DNA from: Opitutaceae bacterium
GTDB lineage: Bacteria > Verrucomicrobiota > Verrucomicrobiia > Opitutales > Opitutaceae
Direction: 5' to 3'
DNA: 54,210 nt
NCBI GenBank assembly: GCA_947474995.1
Contig: CANJNJ010000012.1
Location: forward strand, 1-54,210
Position 1 is the stretch's first letter. Every line of letters begins with the position of its first letter. The notes beneath the pieces are model-generated. The model was given only the letters and a program-made list of their open reading frames with translations, did not search any database and was not told the origin of the DNA. Both the position numbers and the translations under genes were made by a program. Positions 1-10,142 of the stretch are shown piece after piece.

Positions 1-1
1 A

Positions 2-2953
2 CTCGGCTTCGTGCACACCGTCCGCGGTGCGCGCAAGATGATCGAGAAAAAGTCGCCGGAAGTCTGGGACATTCTCGAAGAGGTGACCAAGGGCCATCCG
101 GTGCTGCTCAATCGCGCGCCGACGCTTCACCGTCTTTCGATCCAGGCCTTCGAGCCGATTTTGATCGAGGGCGAGGCTATCCGCATTCACCCGCTTGTTT
201 GCACCGCTTACAACGCGGACTTCGACGGTGACCAGATGGCGGTGCACGTGCCGCTTTCGCTCGAAGCGATCATGGAGTGCAAACTCCTCATGATGGCGAC
301 GTCGAACATCTTCTCGCCCTCCTCGGGCAAGCCGATTCTCACCCCTTCGCAGGACATCGTCCTCGGTGCCTACTATCTCACCATCGAGCCGCGCACCAAG
401 CCGGCCAAGGGCGTCCGCGTGCCGCTGCTCAGCGGTTTGCAGGAAGTGCTCTACGTCAAGGCGGACGGCGCGCTGAAAATGCACGATTGGGTCGAAGTGC
501 CGAATCCCGACTTTGGCCGGGAAACGGTTTTCGGTGACACCAAGCGCAAGGTTCTGCGGACCACGGTTGGCCGCGTCATCTTCAACCAGATTTGGCCGGC
601 CGGCCTCGGCTTCGTCAATTTCCCGGTCCCGAAGAGCAAACTCGGCGATCTGATTCTCAATACTTACAAGATATCCGGCAACCTCATCACGGTTGAGACG
701 CTCGACAAGCTCAAGGAGCTCGGCTTCCAGACTGCCATGCAGGCCGGCATCTCGATCGGGATCGACGATATGATCATCCCAGACTCCAAGAAGGAGATTG
801 TTGCCGACTCGCGCCGGAAAATCACCGAAGTCGAGGCCCAGTTCAACAAGGGCATCATTACTGACGGCGAGCGCTACAACAAGGTCGTCGATATCTGGAC
901 AGGTGCCACCGACAAGATTGCCAAAGAGGTTTTCGCCAAGCTCGAAAACAACGACGGCAAGACCGAGGTTAATCCCGTGTATATCATGATGGACTCGGGC
1001 GCGCGTGGTAACAAACAGCAGGTCCGCCAGCTGTGCGGCACCCGTGGTTTGATGGCCAAGCCGTCCGGCGAAATCATCGAGCGTCCCATCTTGTCCTCGT
1101 TCCGCGAGGGCCTGACGGTGCTTGAATACTTCATCTCCACGCACGGCGCCCGTAAGGGTCTCGCCGATACCGCACTCAAGACGGCTGACGCCGGCTATCT
1201 CACCCGCAAGCTTTGCGACGTGGCGATGGACGTGATCATTGCCGAAGACGATTGCGGTTCGCGCGACGGCGTGTGGAAGAAGGCCATCTTTGAAGGCGAC
1301 GACGAAATCGTCGGCCTCAAGGAACGCATCATCGGCCGGTTCTCCAGCGACGACGTTTACAATCCAATCAATCCCTCCGAAGCACTCGTTGAGGCGGGCG
1401 AACTCATCACGGAGGAAATGGCCGCCAAGATCGACGAACTCGGCATTGAGCGCGTCAAGGTCATGTCCCCGCTCACGTCGATTTCCAAAGGTGGCATCGA
1501 TGCGAAGTCTTACGGTATCAATCCCGCCACGAACCGCGTGGCGAAGATTGGTGATTCCGTCGGCATCATCGCCGCGCAATCCATCGGGGAACCTGGCACG
1601 CAGCTCACGATGCGTACGTTCCACATCGGTGGTGTCGCGAGCGGCGGATTCAAGACCCCTGAAATTCGTGTTCGCGCGAGTGGGACCGTCAAGTATCGCG
1701 CTCTCCGGCTCGTCGAAACGGCGGACGGTGGTTCGATCGTTCTTAACAAGACCGGTACGATTCATATCCTCGATTCCGACGATAAGGAAATCGAAGTTTA
1801 CAACATCGTGGTCGGTTCCTTCCTCCACGTTGGCGACGGCGAGAAAATCGAGAAGGGCGCGGTCCTCGCGCAATGGGATCCTTACAACGTCCCGGTTCTG
1901 TCCGAAAAAGGTGGTTCGATCCACTTCAAGGACATGATCCCCGGTGTTACCGTGAAGCGGGAACTCGACGAATCGTCTGGCCGCATTGCCACGGTCGTCA
2001 TCGAGCACAAAGAGGACCTTAACCCGCAGATCGAAATTCGCGACGGGAAGAACAAGCCGCTAGCGGCCTATTCCATTCCGGTCGGTGCGCAGATTGCCGT
2101 CAACGAGGGCGACACCATCGCTCCCGGCGCGCTGCTCGCCAAGACGCCCCGTCAGGCCTCCAAGACCAAGGATATCACCGGTGGTCTGCCGCGGGTGGCT
2201 GAATTGTTCGAAGCCCGCCGACCCAAGGACGCAGCCGAAATGTCCCGCATCGATGGCATCGTTGCCTTTGAGGGAACCGTTCGTGGCAAGCGCAAACTCA
2301 TCGTGAAGAATGAGGAGACCCAGCAGGAAGAAGAGCATCTGATCGCCACCGGTAAGCACATCATCGTGCAACCCGGCGACGTTGTGCATAAAGGACAGCA
2401 CCTCACGGAAGGTTCTGCCGATCCGCACGAGATCCTCGAAATTCTCGGGCCGTCCGCGCTCTACGATTTCTTGATCTCGCAAGTGCAGGAAGTCTATCGC
2501 CTGCAGGGCGTGACGATCAACGACAAGCACATCGAAATCATCATCCGTCAGATGCTTCGTAAGGTCCGTATTACTGATCCGGGCGACACGGAGAACTTCT
2601 GGGGCGAGCAGGTTGATCGCGCGATGTTCCTGGCTGAAAACAAGCGAATCGAAGAGGCCGGCGGCAAACCCGCCGAAGCCGAGCCGATTCTCCTTGGTAT
2701 CACCAAGGCCTCGCTCGAAACCGAAAGCTTCATTTCAGCGGCATCCTTCCAGGAGACGACACGTGTGCTCACGGACGCCTCGACTCTCGGTAAGGTGGAC
2801 TTGCTGAAGGGTTTCAAGGAGAACGTGATCATGGGGCACTTAATTCCGGCGGGCACTGGGCTGCCGAAATTCAAGCAGCTCAAGATCTCGTTGCCTTTTG
2901 GAGCCGAGATCCCGGTAGAAGAGGCAAAACCCACAGAAGCTAGCGCAAGCTAA
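2..2953 (+). CDS. rpoC: DNA-directed RNA polymerase subunit beta' (3' part)
   Basis: Catalytic large subunit of RNA polymerase; the 5' part lies outside the window and the reading frame is open from base 2. The active-site motif NADFDGDQM, whose three Asp hold the catalytic magnesium, is at 212-238. The bridge-helix/trigger-loop region with [16 protein letters not shown] is at about 1585-1632. Between the trigger-loop halves lies a large insertion (about 1640-2130) like the SI3 sandwich-barrel domain of Gram-negative enzymes. The C-terminal clamp and omega-binding region follow, and the gene stops at 2953. Of the four cysteines of the second zinc site, only the one in EDDC (1253-1255) is kept; the CxxC-YG part reads GGIDAKSYG (1490-1516). 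A strong terminator follows, so rpoC ends its own operon here. Identity is certain. Confidence 0.98.
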   Translation, partial: LGFVHTVRGARKMIEKKSPEVWDILEEVTKGHPVLLNRAPTLHRLSIQAFEPILIEGEAIRIHPLVCTAYNADFDGDQMAVHVPLSLEAIMECKLLMMATSNIFSPSSGKPILTPSQDIVLGAYYLTIEPRTKPAKGVRVPLLSGLQEVLYVKADGALKMHDWVEVPNPDFGRETVFGDTKRKVLRTTVGRVIFNQIWPAGLGFVNFPVPKSKLGDLILNTYKISGNLITVETLDKLKELGFQTAMQAGISIGIDDMIIPDSKKEIVADSRRKITEVEAQFNKGIITDGERYNKVVDIWTGATDKIAKEVFAKLENNDGKTEVNPVYIMMDSGARGNKQQVRQLCGTRGLMAKPSGEIIERPILSSFREGLTVLEYFISTHGARKGLADTALKTADAGYLTRKLCDVAMDVIIAEDDCGSRDGVWKKAIFEGDDEIVGLKERIIGRFSSDDVYNPINPSEALVEAGELITEEMAAKIDELGIERVKVMSPLTSISKGGIDAKSYGINPATNRVAKIGDSVGIIAAQSIGEPGTQLTMRTFHIGGVASGGFKTPEIRVRASGTVKYRALRLVETADGGSIVLNKTGTIHILDSDDKEIEVYNIVVGSFLHVGDGEKIEKGAVLAQWDPYNVPVLSEKGGSIHFKDMIPGVTVKRELDESSGRIATVVIEHKEDLNPQIEIRDGKNKPLAAYSIPVGAQIAVNEGDTIAPGALLAKTPRQASKTKDITGGLPRVAELFEARRPKDAAEMSRIDGIVAFEGTVRGKRKLIVKNEETQQEEEHLIATGKHIIVQPGDVVHKGQHLTEGSADPHEILEILGPSALYDFLISQVQEVYRLQGVTINDKHIEIIIRQMLRKVRITDPGDTENFWGEQVDRAMFLAENKRIEEAGGKPAEAEPILLGITKASLETESFISAASFQETTRVLTDASTLGKVDLLKGFKENVIMGHLIPAGTGLPKFKQLKISLPFGAEIPVEEAKPTEASAS

Positions 2954-2990
2954 GTAGATGCTGTAATAACGATTGCTTGGAATTTTACCA

Positions 2991-3020
2991 AAGCCGCGGA
3001 CGAAAGTCCGCGGCTTTTTT
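2991..3020 (+). terminator. Rho-independent terminator after rpoC
   Basis: A perfect 11-bp stem (2991-3001 with 3006-3016) closes a GAAA tetraloop and runs into a T tract. It lies 37 bases after the rpoC stop, so rpoC transcripts should end before the insertion-sequence island. Confidence 0.9.
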
Positions 3021-3074
3021 CTTTCAATACCACACCACCTGCGTCTCAGGGTGAGGTTTGTCTTGTCATCATAG

Positions 3075-3922
3075 GGTTGACTTCCCCCGGTCCAACGCCT
3101 CACCGCGCTGGCGTGCTCACAGGCACCGGCTGGATACCAGCGATGGAGAATACGGCTGCTGTCCGACAAGCTCGTCGAGCTGAAGATTGTGGACCCCATC
3201 TCGACGATGAGCGCGCAGCGGTCGCTAAAAAAACGAACTGCGTCCTCACCTGAGTAAATACTGGAAGATCCCGCCCCACGGAGACGCCGCTTTTGTCGCC
3301 GCGATGGAAGACGTGCTGGCGGTTTATCGCCTGGCCCACGACCCACGCTTTCCGGTCGTCTGCATGGACGAGTCGAGCAAGCAGTTGGTCGGCGAAGTGC
3401 GCGCGCCGATTCCCGCCGCTCCCGGCCGTGGCCAGATCGTCGATCACGAATACGTGCGCCACGGCGTCGCCACGCTGTTTGTGGAAGTCGAACCGCTGGC
3501 CGGGCGCCGCCATGTCGAGGTGACCGAGCGCCGCACTCGGCAGGACTGGGCCCGCTTCATCAAAGCCATGCTCGACGAGCGTTACCCTGCCGCGATCAAG
3601 GTGCGTCTGGTCATGGACAACCTCAACACCCAAGATCTGGCCTCGCTCTACGAAACTTTTCCGCCCGCTGAGGCGCCGTCTGGCCGAGCGCTTGGAAATC
3701 CATCACACGCCCAAGCACGGCAGTTGGCTGAACATCGCCGAGATCGAGCCAAGCGCACTCAGCGGCCAATGCCTGTCCCGCCGCCTCCCAGATCTCGGCA
3801 CCATGCGTCGTGAAGTCTCCGCTTGGCCGCAACACCGTAACACGCGCGGCGCTCCCATCCACTGGCGCTTCACCACCGACCACGCCCGGAACAAACTTCT
3901 CAGACTCTACCCGAAATTATAG
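3075..3922 (+). pseudogene. Decayed IS630-family transposase
   Basis: Three blocks in different frames together read like one IS630-family DDE transposase lacking its N-terminus. Block 1 (about 3076-3230) gives ALACSQAPAGYQRW then LLSDKLVELKIVD. The frame slips at a run of seven A (3228-3234). Block 2 (about 3230-3672) continues HLSKYWKIPPHGDAAFVAAM, then VCMDESSKQL with the first catalytic Asp and LVMDNLNTQ with the second. A second slip near 3672 moves to block 3, which has EIHHTPKHGSWLNIAEIE with the catalytic Glu and ends at the stop at 3922. Two frameshifts and the missing DNA-binding end make it non-functional. No terminal repeats were found for this unit. Confidence 0.85.
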
Positions 3923-3930
3923 CTGTTATA

Positions 3931-5068
3931 CCAACGTCCCTAGATGAATAGACTATACAAAGGCCTTTGGTTCAGTTCAGAATGGGGCATGGCCCGATAT
4001 TTTCCAAAATTAGGTGATGCGGTGGTGGCAGAGATTGAAGCGGCATGGGCGCAGCCCCAGCCGGACTGGGCGCGGCGCCGGTTGCTGGTGGTGCGCTTGA
4101 TCGCGCAGCACGAATTGACAGCGGCGCAGATCATGCGGGTGGCGGATGTGTGCCGGCAGACGGTGTTCGTTTATCGGGACAAAGTGGTGGCCGGAGGCGT
4201 GGCGGAGTTGTTGCGCTGGGAGCCGGCGGCGGGGCGCCAGCCGGCGGTGCGTGGGGCGGTGAAAACCGAATTTCTGGAATGTTTGGAGGCGGGCCAGTTC
4301 CGCCGGGCCAAGGACGCGCAGGCGTGGATCAAAAAGCGCACCCGGCAGAGCCTGAGCGAGAGCGGGGTGCGCAAGGTTTTGCGCCGGTTGGGCGGCAAAC
4401 TCAAAGTGCCGCGCAAGAGTCACGCGAAGAAGGATCCGGTGAAGGCCTCCGCCTTCAAGGTGGAGTTGCCCGCGCGGCTGACGGCGTTGGTCGGCTCGGC
4501 GCCCACCCAACCCGTGCGACTGTGGGTGCTCGACGAACATCGTGACGGACTGTTGCCGGTCCTCCGGCGAGTCTGGGCGCGCCGGGGCGTGCGGGTGCAT
4601 GCGCCCTACGCCACCAAATATCAATGGGGCGACCTCCACGAAGCGCTGGAGGTGGATGGTGAAAACCGGGTGGAATTGCTGTTCACCCCGGCCATCGACC
4701 GGGACATCCACGCGGTTTTTCTCCAGCAGATCGCCGACTCCGATCCTCAAGCGCTGCACGTGGTCATCGCCGATCAGGCCGGCTTCCACCTGCCACCGGC
4801 GGACCCTCGCGTGCCAGCCAACCTGCGTCTGCTGCCCCTGCCGCCCTACAGTCCGGAACTCAATCCGGTGGAACGCTTCGGCGGCCTCCTGAAAGCCCAG
4901 GTGTCCAACCGGCTTTACCCGAACCTGCGCCGGTTGGAGGATCACCTCTTCGCCGCCTCGCGGGAATGGACCCATCCAGCCAAAGTCGCCGGTCTCATCC
5001 ACACTTGGCTCGCGGATCAAGCAAACTCTGGCGTTCCAATCTAAAGTATATAAATTAAGGGACGTTGG
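3931..5068 (+). mobile_element. IS630-family insertion sequence with intact ends
   Basis: The element is bounded by a perfect 14-bp inverted repeat, ATACCAACGTCCCT at 3928-3941 and its reverse complement at 5058-5071. A TA dinucleotide at each edge (3929-3930 and 5069-5070) fits the TA target duplication typical of IS630/Tc1-type insertion. It is about 1.14 kb and holds one intact transposase. It inserted between the older decayed copy on its left and the third unit on its right. Confidence 0.85.
3944..5044 (+). CDS. IS630-family transposase
   Basis: A 366-residue transposase filling the element at 3931-5068. The N-terminal third looks like a helix-turn-helix DNA-binding region (about residues 45-140). 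The DDE catalytic domain shows WVLDEHRDG with the first Asp, VVIADQAGFHLPP with the second, and YSPELNPVERFGGLLK with the Glu. The gene has no frameshift and both element ends are present, so the element could still be mobile. An alternative start is the ATG at 3989 (MARYFPKLGD), which looks more typical, because the first ATG is only two bases beyond the inverted repeat. It belongs to a different subgroup from the two neighbouring transposases. Confidence 0.9.
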   Translation: MNRLYKGLWFSSEWGMARYFPKLGDAVVAEIEAAWAQPQPDWARRRLLVVRLIAQHELTAAQIMRVADVCRQTVFVYRDKVVAGGVAELLRWEPAAGRQPAVRGAVKTEFLECLEAGQFRRAKDAQAWIKKRTRQSLSESGVRKVLRRLGGKLKVPRKSHAKKDPVKASAFKVELPARLTALVGSAPTQPVRLWVLDEHRDGLLPVLRRVWARRGVRVHAPYATKYQWGDLHEALEVDGENRVELLFTPAIDRDIHAVFLQQIADSDPQALHVVIADQAGFHLPPADPRVPANLRLLPLPPYSPELNPVERFGGLLKAQVSNRLYPNLRRLEDHLFAASREWTHPAKVAGLIHTWLADQANSGVPI

Positions 5069-5078
5069 TATGATGCGG

Positions 5079-6206
5079 TCACTTGTGCGCGGTTTTGGTG
5101 CGGCGTTTCGGCAGCGTGCAGCCCGGCTGGATTTGTTCGAGGCGTTGGCGTGCGCGGGTGATCTTCTTGAGGATGCGTTCCACGCTGGCGGTCCACACGA
5201 AGGGTGTGGGGTTGGCGTTCCAAGATTCGAGGAATGCAGTGATGGTGCGTTGCAGATCGCGCACGCTGTGGAAGGCGCCGCGGCGCACGGCCTTTTGGCT
5301 GAGTTCGGCGAACCAGCGTTCGATCAGATTGAGCCAACTCGAACTGGTGGGAATAAAGTGCAGCACAAAGCGCGGATGCCGCTTCAGCCAGCGCTGGACG
5401 CGCGCGTGACCGTGGGTGCCATAGTTGTCGAGGATCAGGTGCAGCGTCGTTTCGCCGGGAAACTCGGCGTCGAGTCGCTGGAGAAACTTCAAGAACTCCT
5501 GATGACGATGCCGGGGATAGCATTGGCCGATGACGCGGCCTTCGACGACGTGGAGCGCGGCAAACAGCGTGGTGGTCCCGTGCCGCTGGTAGTCGTGAGT
5601 GTAGGTGCCGCAGCGACCGGGCTTGAGCGGCAGACCGGGTTGAGTGCGATCCAACGCTTGGATCTGGCTCTTCTCATCGACGCACAGCACCACGGTATTT
5701 TGCGGCGGGGTCAGGTAGACGCCGACCACATCCGTGAGCTTCTCCAAAAACTTCGGATCGCGGGAAAGTTTGAAGCTCTTGGTCAGATGCGGCTTCAACC
5801 CATGGTCCTGCCACACCCGGTGAATCGTGTTTTTGCTCACACCTTGGGCGCGGGCCATCGTCCGGGTGCTCCAGTGCGTCGCGCCAGGCGGTTTGGTTTG
5901 CAGCGTGGCCTCGACCAGTTGCCCGACACGGGTGGCATCGTAGCTGGGTTTGCGGCCGCGACCGGCCGCAATCTCCCACACGCAGCCGATGCCCTGAGCG
6001 CGCACGCGCCGGCGCCACAGCGCGACCGTGCGGCGTTGGACTCCGAGTTGCGCGGCGCTCACCTTTGTCGACTGCCCCGCCGCCGCCGCGAGGATGATCC
6101 GCGCTCGCAGCACGACTTGCTGCGGCGTCGAACCAGCGCGAATCCATTGTTCAAGGCGGATGTGCTCCGCGTTCGTTAAAACCACCGGCGCACTTTTTCG
6201 TGACAT
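5079..6206 (-). CDS. IS630-family transposase (second subgroup)
   Basis: A 375-residue transposase on the minus strand. The N-terminal helix-turn-helix region (about residues 25-150) includes VSAAQLGVQRRTVALWRRR. The DDE domain has VLCVDEKSQIQALDRTQP (first Asp), LHLILDNYGTHGH (second Asp) and SSSWLNLIERWFAELSQK (Glu). The frame is intact. The element's outer edge is probably near 6258, where GCGGGACACTAC lies upstream of the gene. At the stop-codon side no matching end was found, because the neighbouring element starts within ten bases. This copy may therefore have lost that end and be immobile. Confidence 0.9.
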   Translation of the reverse strand: MSRKSAPVVLTNAEHIRLEQWIRAGSTPQQVVLRARIILAAAAGQSTKVSAAQLGVQRRTVALWRRRVRAQGIGCVWEIAAGRGRKPSYDATRVGQLVEATLQTKPPGATHWSTRTMARAQGVSKNTIHRVWQDHGLKPHLTKSFKLSRDPKFLEKLTDVVGVYLTPPQNTVVLCVDEKSQIQALDRTQPGLPLKPGRCGTYTHDYQRHGTTTLFAALHVVEGRVIGQCYPRHRHQEFLKFLQRLDAEFPGETTLHLILDNYGTHGHARVQRWLKRHPRFVLHFIPTSSSWLNLIERWFAELSQKAVRRGAFHSVRDLQRTITAFLESWNANPTPFVWTASVERILKKITRARQRLEQIQPGCTLPKRRTKTAHK

Positions 6207-6258
6207 TCGGCCATCCTGCCCACTCTGCCTTTATGAGCACTTATTTGCGGGACACTAC

Positions 6259-6606
6259 ACTAGGATGCATCACCTGGGCGAAAAGTCGAAGCGCTACCAC
6301 AGAGGCCGCGCACGTGCGTTGATGGTGAAGTGCGCTAAAGATTTTCCAGATTTCTACAAACTCGTAAGAATTCTGCTTGAGTTATCCGAATCGGCCCCAA
6401 CTGTGAACCCTCTTTTCTCTTACAGCTGCGAGTTCTCAGCCACCACTGATGAACAAATTTTTATTCGCGGAACCGCGCAGCAAAACGGTTTCAGCGAGCA
6501 TTAGTTATTTTTAGCCAAAAAGTTCTTGCGGAGCTTTCGGCGCGCAGTAGCGTTTACCTCTTTTCGTCAATTTCTCCTATCTCAAGCCACTCCATCTTCG
6601 ATTCGT
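6259..6606. other. Leader region of the str operon, no gene recognised
   Basis: About 350 bases between the insertion-sequence island and rpsL. It is more AT-rich than its surroundings, especially 6400-6530, and probably carries the promoter of the str/S10 cluster. I see no convincing -35/-10 pair, no clear hairpin and no protein I recognise. Confidence 0.4.
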
Positions 6607-6987
6607 ATGCCGACCATTAATCAACTCGTGCGCAAAGGCCGCCGCCAAGTGCGCACCAAGTCGAAGTCACCGGCGTTGGACGGAAATCCGTTCCGCCGCG
6701 GTGTTTGCGTGCAGGTCATGACCCGCACGCCGAAGAAGCCCAATTCCGCTATTCGCAAAGTGGCCAAGGTTCGGCTGACAAACGGCAACGAAGTCATTTC
6801 TTACATCCCGGATGAAGGTCATAACCTCCAAGAGCATTCCATTGTTTTGGTGCGAGGCGGCCGCGTGAAGGATTTACCCGGTGTTCGTTATCATATCGTC
6901 CGCGGCACGCTGGACGCCACGGGAGTAGAGAAGCGCCGTCGCAGCCGCTCCAAATACGGAGTCAAGCGTCCTAAGGCCGCCAAGTAA
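6607..6987 (+). CDS. rpsL: 30S ribosomal protein S12
   Basis: A 126-residue S12, part of the decoding centre of the small subunit. The family signatures [20 protein letters not shown] and [20 protein letters not shown] are present. The lysines whose mutation gives streptomycin resistance in E. coli are in their sensitive form (TPKKPNS and RVKDLPG). The start is the ATG at 6607, giving [11 protein letters not shown], which matches the family N-terminus; the frame is open further upstream but without similarity. No Shine-Dalgarno sequence precedes it. It is the first gene of the str operon and rpsG follows after 24 bases. Confidence 0.97.
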   Translation: MPTINQLVRKGRRQVRTKSKSPALDGNPFRRGVCVQVMTRTPKKPNSAIRKVAKVRLTNGNEVISYIPDEGHNLQEHSIVLVRGGRVKDLPGVRYHIVRGTLDATGVEKRRRSRSKYGVKRPKAAK

Positions 6988-7011
6988 CCGCAGTTTCCAA
7001 CCGATTTCGCC

Positions 7012-7485
7012 ATGTCACGTCGTCACCGAGCTGAGAAACGCAATGTCCTTCCTGACGTTCGCTATAAAAGTCCGCTAGTCGCGCACTTGGTCAATGTCAT
7101 CATGAAGAGCGGCAAGAAGAACTTGGCGCAACGTATCGTTTACGGTGCGTTCGAGAAGGTTTCTGAAAAGCTCGAGAAGGGCGATCCGGTCGACCTGATG
7201 TTGGGCGCATTGGAAAATGCTCGCCCTCGCCTTGAGGTGAAGAGCCGTCGCGTCGGCGGTGCCACCTACCAGGTGCCGGTTGAAATTTCTTTTGAGCGGC
7301 AGGAATCCCTCGCATTGCGCTGGATCGTTGCCGCGGCGGACGCACGCAAGGGCGTGCCGATGAAAGACGCCCTCGCGGCCGAAATCATCGATGCCTATAA
7401 CAACACGGGCACCGTGGTGAAGAAGAAGGAAGATACTCACAAGATGGCCCAGGCAAATCGCGCCTTCGCCCACCTCCGCTGGTAA
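7012..7485 (+). CDS. rpsG: 30S ribosomal protein S7
   Basis: A 157-residue S7, the protein that starts assembly of the head of the 30S subunit. It begins [10 protein letters not shown] and contains the family stretch [20 protein letters not shown], then SLALRWIV and [13 protein letters not shown] at the end. Length is normal. It lies between rpsL and fusA in the standard str order, and no Shine-Dalgarno sequence is visible before the ATG. Confidence 0.97.
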   Translation: MSRRHRAEKRNVLPDVRYKSPLVAHLVNVIMKSGKKNLAQRIVYGAFEKVSEKLEKGDPVDLMLGALENARPRLEVKSRRVGGATYQVPVEISFERQESLALRWIVAAADARKGVPMKDALAAEIIDAYNNTGTVVKKKEDTHKMAQANRAFAHLRW

Positions 7486-7504
7486 TCAGACCAGTCCTTT
7501 GCCC

Positions 7505-9700
7505 ATGTCTGCTTCCGCGGCACCTGCCATTACTATCGTCACTGACAAAGCGAAGACCTCGCCGGTCAACGCCAAGGAACGTCCATTCCCGCTCGAGTGG
7601 ACGCGCAATATCGGAATCGCCGCGCACATCGATGCCGGTAAGACCACGACGACCGAGCGCATTCTTTTCTACTCCGGGGCCGTGCATAAAATGGGCGAAG
7701 TCCACGAGGGTACGACGGTGACCGACTGGATGGAGCAAGAGCGCGAACGTGGCATCACGATTACTGCTGCCGCTATTTCCTGTGCCTGGAATGCCTCTTG
7801 GGGTCCGTGGAAGGGAATCAAGCAGCGCATCAATATCATCGACACTCCCGGGCACGTGGATTTCACGGCCGAGGTGGAGCGCTCGCTCCGAGTGCTTGAT
7901 GGCGCGGTCGCGGTATTTGACGCGGTCGCCGGGGTGCAGCCCCAGTCAGAAACCGTCTGGCGTCAGGCGAACAAGTACAAGGTGCCGCGCATCGCGTTCA
8001 TCAATAAGATGGACCGGGTCGGAGCGAATTTCTTCCGTTGCATCGACGACATCCGTAATAAGCTCAAGGCGAACGCCCACGCGATCTACCTGCCGATTGG
8101 CGCTGAGGAAGATTTTACCGGCCTCGTCGATCTCGTCCAGAACGTCGCCTATACCTTCCAAGACGATCCGAGCGATCCGCTCGGAATGAAGCCGGTCACG
8201 GTCGAGATTCCCGACGCGATGAAGGCGCAGTCGAAGGAATATCGCGACAAGCTCATCGAAGCGGTTTCCGATTTCGACGACGTCATCGCGGAAAAATATC
8301 TCAACGGTGAGGAAATCAGCGTGGAAGAGTTGATGCTGGGCGTCCGTAAGGCGACGATTTCGCTCCAATTCACCGGCGTGTTTCCCGGCTCGGCTTTCAA
8401 GAAGAAGGGTGTGCAGCGCCTCCTCGATTGCGTCGTGAATTATCTCCCGAGCCCGATCGACGTTCCGCCGATGCAGGGTCAAGATAGCGACGGCAAGGCC
8501 ATCGAGGCCGTCGTCGATGACAAGGCCAAGCTGGCCGGTCTCGCGTTCAAGCTGTGGAACGATCCGTTCGTGGGTCGCCTCGTGTTCTTCCGCGTCTACA
8601 CCGGCACACTGCCGAAGGGCATGCCGCTGTACAATCCGCGCACCCGGCGTACCGAGCGCGTTTCGCGCCTCGTGCTCATGCGCGCGATCGAGCGCGAAGA
8701 AATTGACAAGGCCTACGCGGGCGACATCTGTGCGCTCGTGGGCGTTAAGGACGTCATCACCGGCGACACGTTGTGCGATGAAGATTTCGACATTCGTCTC
8801 GAGCCCCCGTCCTTCCCGGAGCCCGTCATCTCAATGTCCATCGAGCCGAACTCGAAGGCCGACCAGGAAAAAATGGGCACCGCCCTCCAGCGTCTGGTCG
8901 CCGAGGATCCAACCCTCAAGGTTAAGACTGACCCGGACACCGGACAGACAATTCTCGCCGGGATGGGCGAGCTCCACCTCGACATCATTCGCGATCGCAT
9001 GAAGCGCGAGTTCAAAGTTGAGGCCACCGCGGGCAAGCCGCAGATCGCGTATCGCGAAACCATTCTCAAGTCCGCTGACGGCGAAGGTAAGTTCATCCGT
9101 CAATCCGGTGGTAAGGGCCAATACGGTCACGTCTGCATCAAGCTCGAGGCGAATGTTAAGGGCAAGGGCATCGAGGTCCTCAACGAGACCGTGGGTGGTT
9201 CGATCCCGAAAGAATTCATCAAGCCTTCGATTGAAGGTATCATGGAAGGCTGTAACAACGGGGTTGTTGCTGGCTTTCCCGTGGTCGATGTCATCGTCCG
9301 TATCACGGACGGCTCCTTCCACGAGGTGGACTCATCGGAAATGGCGTTCAAGATGGCCGGCATCTTCGCGTTCAAGGATGCGATGAAGAAGGCGACCCCA
9401 ATTCTGCTCGAGCCAATCATGGGTGTCGAAGTCACCACACCGGAAGACTATCAGGGCGATCTCATCGGTGACATCAACCGTCGCCGTGGCACGATTCTCG
9501 GCATGGAGAACAAGTCCGGCGCGTGTATAATCGATGCCCGTGTCCCGCTTGAACTGCTCTTTGGTTACATTACGGACATTCGCTCGCTCTCCAAGGGTCG
9601 CGCGTCCGCCGCAGTCTCGCCCTCGCATTTCGAGCAGGTTCCGAATTCGCTACTCGCCAAGATCGTCGAGTCCAACGCCAAGGGGCCGGCTCGCACCTAA
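7505..9700 (+). CDS. fusA: Translation elongation factor G
   Basis: A 731-residue GTPase that drives ribosomal translocation. The G1 motif AHIDAGKTTTT is at about residues 40-50, followed by RERGITI (switch II lead-in), DTPGHVDF (G3) and NKMDRVGANF (G4). Domains II-V follow, including the conserved GGKGQYGHVCI of domain IV and the C-terminal SPSHFEQVP. The N-terminus is about 25-30 residues longer than in E. coli and is rich in Ala, Thr and Lys. The ATG at 7505 is chosen; an in-frame TTG lies at 7499. There is no tuf gene after it, unlike E. coli; rpsJ follows directly. Confidence 0.97.
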   Translation: MSASAAPAITIVTDKAKTSPVNAKERPFPLEWTRNIGIAAHIDAGKTTTTERILFYSGAVHKMGEVHEGTTVTDWMEQERERGITITAAAISCAWNASWGPWKGIKQRINIIDTPGHVDFTAEVERSLRVLDGAVAVFDAVAGVQPQSETVWRQANKYKVPRIAFINKMDRVGANFFRCIDDIRNKLKANAHAIYLPIGAEEDFTGLVDLVQNVAYTFQDDPSDPLGMKPVTVEIPDAMKAQSKEYRDKLIEAVSDFDDVIAEKYLNGEEISVEELMLGVRKATISLQFTGVFPGSAFKKKGVQRLLDCVVNYLPSPIDVPPMQGQDSDGKAIEAVVDDKAKLAGLAFKLWNDPFVGRLVFFRVYTGTLPKGMPLYNPRTRRTERVSRLVLMRAIEREEIDKAYAGDICALVGVKDVITGDTLCDEDFDIRLEPPSFPEPVISMSIEPNSKADQEKMGTALQRLVAEDPTLKVKTDPDTGQTILAGMGELHLDIIRDRMKREFKVEATAGKPQIAYRETILKSADGEGKFIRQSGGKGQYGHVCIKLEANVKGKGIEVLNETVGGSIPKEFIKPSIEGIMEGCNNGVVAGFPVVDVIVRITDGSFHEVDSSEMAFKMAGIFAFKDAMKKATPILLEPIMGVEVTTPEDYQGDLIGDINRRRGTILGMENKSGACIIDARVPLELLFGYITDIRSLSKGRASAAVSPSHFEQVPNSLLAKIVESNAKGPART

Positions 9701-9718
9701 CTCCCGTTCTTTTTTCGC

Positions 9719-10027
9719 ATGAAAGGCCAACGCATTCGCATCAAACTCCAGGGCTTCGACTATCGAGTCATCGATCAGTCTGCTCAGGACATCGTCGAAA
9801 CCGCCAAGCGCTCGGGCGCCCGCGTTTCCGGCCCAATTCCGCTGCCCACCCGCATCGAAAAGCTTTCGGTTAACCGTTCGCCGCACGTCGACAAAAAATC
9901 GATGGAGCAATTCGAAACGCGGACGCACAAGCGTCTGATCGACATTATTGAGCCCACTGCCCAGACGGTGGACGAACTCAAGAAACTTAACCTGCCATCA
10001 GGCGTAGACATTACCATCAACGTTTAA
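9719..10027 (+). CDS. rpsJ: 30S ribosomal protein S10
   Basis: A 102-residue S10, also the NusE transcription antitermination factor. It starts [19 protein letters not shown] and keeps the family block [17 protein letters not shown] and [11 protein letters not shown]. It sits 18 bases after fusA and opens the S10 part of the cluster, so the str and S10 operons look continuous. Confidence 0.97.
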   Translation: MKGQRIRIKLQGFDYRVIDQSAQDIVETAKRSGARVSGPIPLPTRIEKLSVNRSPHVDKKSMEQFETRTHKRLIDIIEPTAQTVDELKKLNLPSGVDITINV

Positions 10028-10064
10028 GACTCCACCTTAACCACAACCGTTAGCAGTTGCCTGT

Positions 10065-10082
10065 GTCCCGCTCCAGCGGGAC
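10065..10082 (+). promoter_or_regulatory. Hairpin in the rpsJ-rplC gap
   Basis: GTCCCGC (10065-10071) pairs perfectly with GCGGGAC (10076-10082) around a four-base loop. It lies in a 115-base gap that is long for this operon. No T tract follows, so it is not a terminator. It could be an RNA structure for translational control or mRNA processing; the role is inference. Confidence 0.4.
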
Positions 10083-10142
10083 CGCCAGGTTCCCACTAAT
10101 GTAGGTCGTTAAACGGAAAACTTTCCACCTACCGCTTAGCCC

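Noticed and set aside
5070-6179. Long plus-strand open frame opposite the minus-strand transposase
   Set aside because: It mirrors the transposase on the other strand, has no recognisable protein sequence, and results from the high GC content.
6259-6504. Coding sequence in the str leader
   Set aside because: The open frame is a continuation of a frame across the transposase shadow. It has no recognisable motif and no good start.
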